Positions 61,490-64,000 of a stretch of DNA of 64,000 nt are shown one piece after another. The stretch is from Alistipes sp. Its GTDB lineage: Bacteria > Bacteroidota > Bacteroidia > Bacteroidales > Rikenellaceae. How positions within the stretch are numbered: position 1 is the first letter of the stretch; every line of letters begins with the position of its first letter. Under the pieces are notes generated by a model. It was not told where the DNA came from and ran no database searches. It saw only the letters and a list, made by a program, of their open reading frames with translations. The stretch covers positions 22,594-86,593 of the forward strand of contig JAFQFV010000009.1 of assembly GCA_017398555.1 (NCBI GenBank), written 5' to 3'. Position numbers and translations under genes: made by a program.

Positions 61490-62290
61490 ATGTTGCAATT
61501 ACCTCCTGTTTTTAAGACAAAATCGGCACAGATGATACATATTGTTGCCATGCCGCTTGTCTTCTTTGCTTTTATGGTGATATATCGCCCGTTTCATATA
61601 GAGGAGCGGCTGATGATTGGAAAATTTCCGTTCGGTGTTCATCTTATACTGCTTGCCTGCATCATCTTTGGAACGGTGGTGCTGATGAGGGGTATCTACT
61701 ATATTATCCGACATCGTGTAGATAAATTAACCTACTTCTTTTGGGTGATTTTAGAGATGGTGGTGGCCTCGTTCTTTGTCGCCCTCTATGCGTGGTTGAT
61801 GGATCGACTCGCCGAACCATACTTTTTGGTTCTTTCGCGAGCGCTGACGTGGGTGCTACCGGTGCTGATATACCCATACGTTATCATCACGCTCTCTTTT
61901 TTCCTCGTTGCGCAGTATCGACAGAATAAGTTAGAGGTGGATCAGGAGCGCAGAATGAGATTTTATGATGGACGTAAAAATCTTAAGTTGGTCGTATCTG
62001 CCTCGTCGGTGCTCTATATTACTGCCGAGGAGAACTATATCAAGATATCATATCTCGATGGCGATCAGCTGTGTGACTATATGCTCAGATGCTCAATGAA
62101 GTCTATCGAAAACCTCTGCGCAGAGTTTGGTCTTTTGCGTTGTCATCGCTCGTACTACGTAAATCCGCGCCATATCAAGGCCCTTCGTAAAGAGCGCGAG
62201 GGTATTATCGTGGCTCAAATTGATGTGGAACCATCCAGAGATGTGCCCGTTACAAAGCGATATTATGAGGCATTATCTGACTCTATCTGA
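61490..62290 (+). CDS. Membrane-bound LytTR transcription regulator
   Basis: A 266-residue protein with four N-terminal TMs (about 18-36, 47-67, 82-104 and 116-142) and a C-terminal LytTR DNA-binding domain (about 162-262: VLYITAEENYIKISYLDG, LLRCHRSYYVNPRHIKAL). It lacks a receiver domain and no histidine kinase is adjacent. It would bind DNA while held in the inner membrane and may sense a membrane or envelope signal. Targets unknown. Confidence 0.88.
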   Translation: MLQLPPVFKTKSAQMIHIVAMPLVFFAFMVIYRPFHIEERLMIGKFPFGVHLILLACIIFGTVVLMRGIYYIIRHRVDKLTYFFWVILEMVVASFFVALYAWLMDRLAEPYFLVLSRALTWVLPVLIYPYVIITLSFFLVAQYRQNKLEVDQERRMRFYDGRKNLKLVVSASSVLYITAEENYIKISYLDGDQLCDYMLRCSMKSIENLCAEFGLLRCHRSYYVNPRHIKALRKEREGIIVAQIDVEPSRDVPVTKRYYEALSDSI

Positions 62291-62319
62291 TGATTGGTAT
62301 TCAAAATTTTGAACGATTG

Positions 62320-62350
62320 TTGCTATAATCTGAAAAAATTGCTACATTTG
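62320..62350 (+). promoter_or_regulatory. Promoter of gcvH
   Basis: TTG (62320-62322), 20 bp, TACATTTG (62343-62350), leader about 57 nt. Confidence 0.75.
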
Positions 62351-62413
62351 TACGATTAAAATTGTGCAAATATCTGTGCGACGAATTGTAGATAAACCTA
62401 AAATTATAAAACT

Positions 62414-62797
62414 ATGGCTAATATTCCTGTAGAATTGAAGTACTCCGACGACCACGAGTGGTGTCGCGTGGAGGGTGATTATGCCTTTGTGGGCATTACC
62501 GATTTTGCTCAGAGTGAGCTTGGTGATATCGTATTTGTTGACATCCCAACTGAGGGCGAGGAGCTTGCTGCGGGTGATGTTTTCGGTACTATCGAGGCTG
62601 TAAAGACCGTATCTGATGCGTTCCTGCCTGTATCTGGCGTTATCGAGGAGGTAAACCCTGCTATCGATGCAGACCCTGCACTTGTAAACAGCGATCCTTA
62701 TGGTGAGGGTTGGATGGTTAAGGTTAAGATGGCTAATCCTGCTGAGGTTGATGCTCTGCTCTCTGCTGAGCAGTATGCAGCTCTTATTGCGAAATAA
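62414..62797 (+). CDS. gcvH: Glycine cleavage system H protein
   Basis: A 127-residue lipoyl carrier that shuttles the aminomethyl group between P and T proteins. The lipoylated residue is Lys64 in [14 protein letters not shown]. The fold blocks [21 protein letters not shown] and [12 protein letters not shown] are complete. It is 32 kb from gcvP, with separate promoters. mdh follows after 34 bp and may share the transcript. Confidence 0.97.
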   Translation: MANIPVELKYSDDHEWCRVEGDYAFVGITDFAQSELGDIVFVDIPTEGEELAAGDVFGTIEAVKTVSDAFLPVSGVIEEVNPAIDADPALVNSDPYGEGWMVKVKMANPAEVDALLSAEQYAALIAK

Positions 62798-62831
62798 TCG
62801 ACGTTTTATCAAATAAAAAACACACAAAACT

Positions 62832-63785
62832 ATGTCAAAAGTTACAGTTATCGGCGCAGGTGCAGTAGGTGCAACTTGCGCAAATGTATTGGCTTGCCGT
62901 GGCGTTGCAAGCGAGGTTGTTCTCGTTGATATCAAGGACGGTCTGTCTGAGGGTAAGATGCTGGATATGTTCCAGGCTGCTGCAACTCAGGGCTACAAGA
63001 CTAAGCTCGTTGGTGTTACAGCAACAGATGCAGAGGGTTACAAGCCAACTGCAAACTCTGATGTTATCGTTGTTACATCAGGTATTCCTCGTAAGCCGGG
63101 TATGACTCGTGAGGAGCTTATCGGTATCAACGCAGGTATCGTTAAGGGCGTTGTAGGTAATGCACTTAAGTGGTCTCCAAAGGCTATCGTTGTTGTTATC
63201 TCTAACCCTATGGATACAATGACTTACCTTGCACTCAAGGCTACAGGTCTTAAGAAGAACCGCATTATCGGTATGGGTGGTGCTCTCGACTCTTCACGTT
63301 TCCGTTGCTACCTCTCTAAGGCTACAGGCGTAGGTATTCAGGATATCGACGGTATGGTTATCGGCGGTCACGGCGATACTACTATGGTTCCGCTCACTTC
63401 AAAGGCTACTATCAAGGGTGTTCCTGCATCTCAGTTCCTCTCAAAGAAGAAGCTCGAGCAGGTTGCTGCTGACACTATGGTTGGTGGTGCTACTCTTACA
63501 GGCCTTCTCGGTACCTCTGCTTGGTATGCTCCAGGTTCAGCTGGTGCTTATGTTGTTGATGCTATTATCAACGACACTAAGGCTATCGTTCCTTGCTCAG
63601 TTCTTCTCGAGGGTGAGTATGGTCAGGAGGATATCTGCCTCGGCGTACCTGTAGTTCTCGGTAAGAAGGGTATTGAGAAGATCGTTAAGGTTGATCTTAC
63701 AAAGGAGGAGAAGGCTAAGTTCGACGCTGCTGCAGAGGCTGTTCGTAAGGTGAATGGTGCTCTTTACGAGATCGGCGCACTCTAA
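62832..63785 (+). CDS. mdh: Malate dehydrogenase
   Basis: A 317-residue NAD-dependent enzyme of the LDH-like malate dehydrogenase group, interconverting malate and oxaloacetate. NAD loop VIGAGAVGATCANVLA is at the start, followed by the Asp of VLVDIKDG for NAD preference, ISNPMDTMTYLA, and the catalytic His in MVIGGHGDTTMVPL. The substrate-loop Arg is in SGIPRKPGMTREELI. In this phylum it runs mainly reductively toward fumarate and succinate. Codon use is narrow, as in highly expressed genes. Confidence 0.97.
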   Translation: MSKVTVIGAGAVGATCANVLACRGVASEVVLVDIKDGLSEGKMLDMFQAAATQGYKTKLVGVTATDAEGYKPTANSDVIVVTSGIPRKPGMTREELIGINAGIVKGVVGNALKWSPKAIVVVISNPMDTMTYLALKATGLKKNRIIGMGGALDSSRFRCYLSKATGVGIQDIDGMVIGGHGDTTMVPLTSKATIKGVPASQFLSKKKLEQVAADTMVGGATLTGLLGTSAWYAPGSAGAYVVDAIINDTKAIVPCSVLLEGEYGQEDICLGVPVVLGKKGIEKIVKVDLTKEEKAKFDAAAEAVRKVNGALYEIGAL

Positions 63786-63792
63786 TTTTGGA

Positions 63793-63965
63793 ATGAAAAG
63801 GCAGCATTTGCTGCCGCTAACCCAAATAAACAGCAAAGGGCAGTACGACAAGTACAGCCCTTCGCTGTTTTTTGTACCGAGCGTTAATCCTCCTTCGGCG
63901 TCTTTTCGCTGCTACGTCTCAGCAATTCAAACAAGTTTGATTGCATTCGACTTAATCGCAGCGTT
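63793..63965. repeat. Structured intergenic repeat, copy B
   Basis: Relative of copy A (12896). The main hairpin is longer here: AAACAGC-A-AAGGGC-A-GTAC, loop GACAA, GTAC-A-GCCCTT-C-GCTGTTT (63828-63870). A second hairpin, GGCAGC/GCTGCC, precedes it (63800-63816). With the T run after GCTG it could act as the mdh terminator. TTCAAACAAGTTTGA and CTTAATCGCAGCG are shared with copy A. Confidence 0.72.
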
Positions 63966-64000
63966 AATCCTCCTTCGGCGTCTTTTCGCTGCTACGTCTC
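63881..64000. repeat. 80-bp tandem repeat, cut by the window end
   Basis: Bases 63881-63920 recur exactly at 63961-64000, a period of 80 bp. The unit contains GCGTTAATCC, TCCTTCGGCG, a CGCTGCTACGTCTC block and the TTCAAACAAGTTTGA dyad. The number of units is unknown because the array leaves the window. Confidence 0.8.

Noticed and set aside
63793-64000. Integron attC array
   Set aside because: The CGCTAAC and GTTAATC words do not fit the RYYYAAC/GTTRRRY core sites, and no cassette genes or integrase are present.
63881-64000. CRISPR array
   Set aside because: Period 80 bp with the whole unit repeated rather than short repeats with unique spacers; no cas genes in the window.

Overview
The window is chromosomal DNA of a Bacteroidota bacterium, most likely an anaerobic gut Bacteroidales close to Rikenellaceae/Alistipes. 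Order-level evidence is direct: at least thirteen promoters fit the Bacteroidota consensus (TTTG or TTG, 19-21 bp, then TAnnTTTG), Shine-Dalgarno sequences are scarce, and many proteins belong to Bacteroidota families (TamL-like lipoprotein, DUF4296, DUF3127, SbsA-type Ig-like lipoprotein, ExbB-ExbD-ExbD set). The family-level guess is inference.

Layout. 1-3.8 kb: 5' end of an ABC ATPase gene under a palindromic operator, two paralogous secreted proteins (one with a DnaJ-type zinc finger) and a GH3 beta-glucosidase. 3.8-9.7 kb (minus): DUF3127 protein, tRNA-Leu(GAG), and a dapF-tamL-dxs operon. 9.7-13.8 kb (plus): alpha/beta hydrolase, secreted FAD oxidoreductase, a structured intergenic repeat, and rplS with a long leader. 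13.8-17.1 kb (minus): acpP-fabF-rnc and a WG-repeat protein. 17.3-19.7 kb: pepE-yraN-waaA. 19.7-20.3 kb: a gene-free island around tRNA-Cys with a partial tRNA copy, a 27-bp repeat and a 100-bp cloverleaf-like inverted repeat. 20.3-25.6 kb: divergent dprA, tatD, ansA and an ExbB/ExbD energy module. 25.7-30.1 kb (minus): SlyD-like PPIase, a duplicated-domain membrane protein, gcvP. 30.3-33.9 kb: secreted GDPD, NupG-type permease, tRNA-Gln with structured repeats, aquaporin. 34.1-46.0 kb (minus): a TPR/OmpA-like lipoprotein, then a compact ten-gene operon (flippase, holB, folK, envelope lipoproteins, rbfA, lolE-like, DUF4296, amidohydrolase). 46.1-58.9 kb (minus): a ten-gene run S9 peptidase-lysC-rsmH-ftsL-ftsI-murE-mraY-murD-ftsW-hslR, a shortened dcw cluster. 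59-63.8 kb: dapD-birA, GDSL hydrolase, membrane LytTR regulator, gcvH, mdh. The last 200 bp hold a second copy of the structured repeat running into an 80-bp tandem repeat.

The genes are mostly housekeeping and tied to cell-envelope construction: diaminopimelate supply (lysC, dapD, dapF), lipid II synthesis (murD, murE, mraY), septal machinery (ftsI, ftsL, ftsW), fatty-acid and lipid A/Kdo synthesis (acpP, fabF, waaA), isoprenoid precursors (dxs) and outer-membrane assembly and transport (TamL, LolE-like, ExbB/ExbD). I did not find a defence system, prophage, insertion sequence or CRISPR array. The least explained signals are small structured intergenic elements: two families show paired compensatory changes between copies, and two tRNA genes have duplicated 3' ends beside them.
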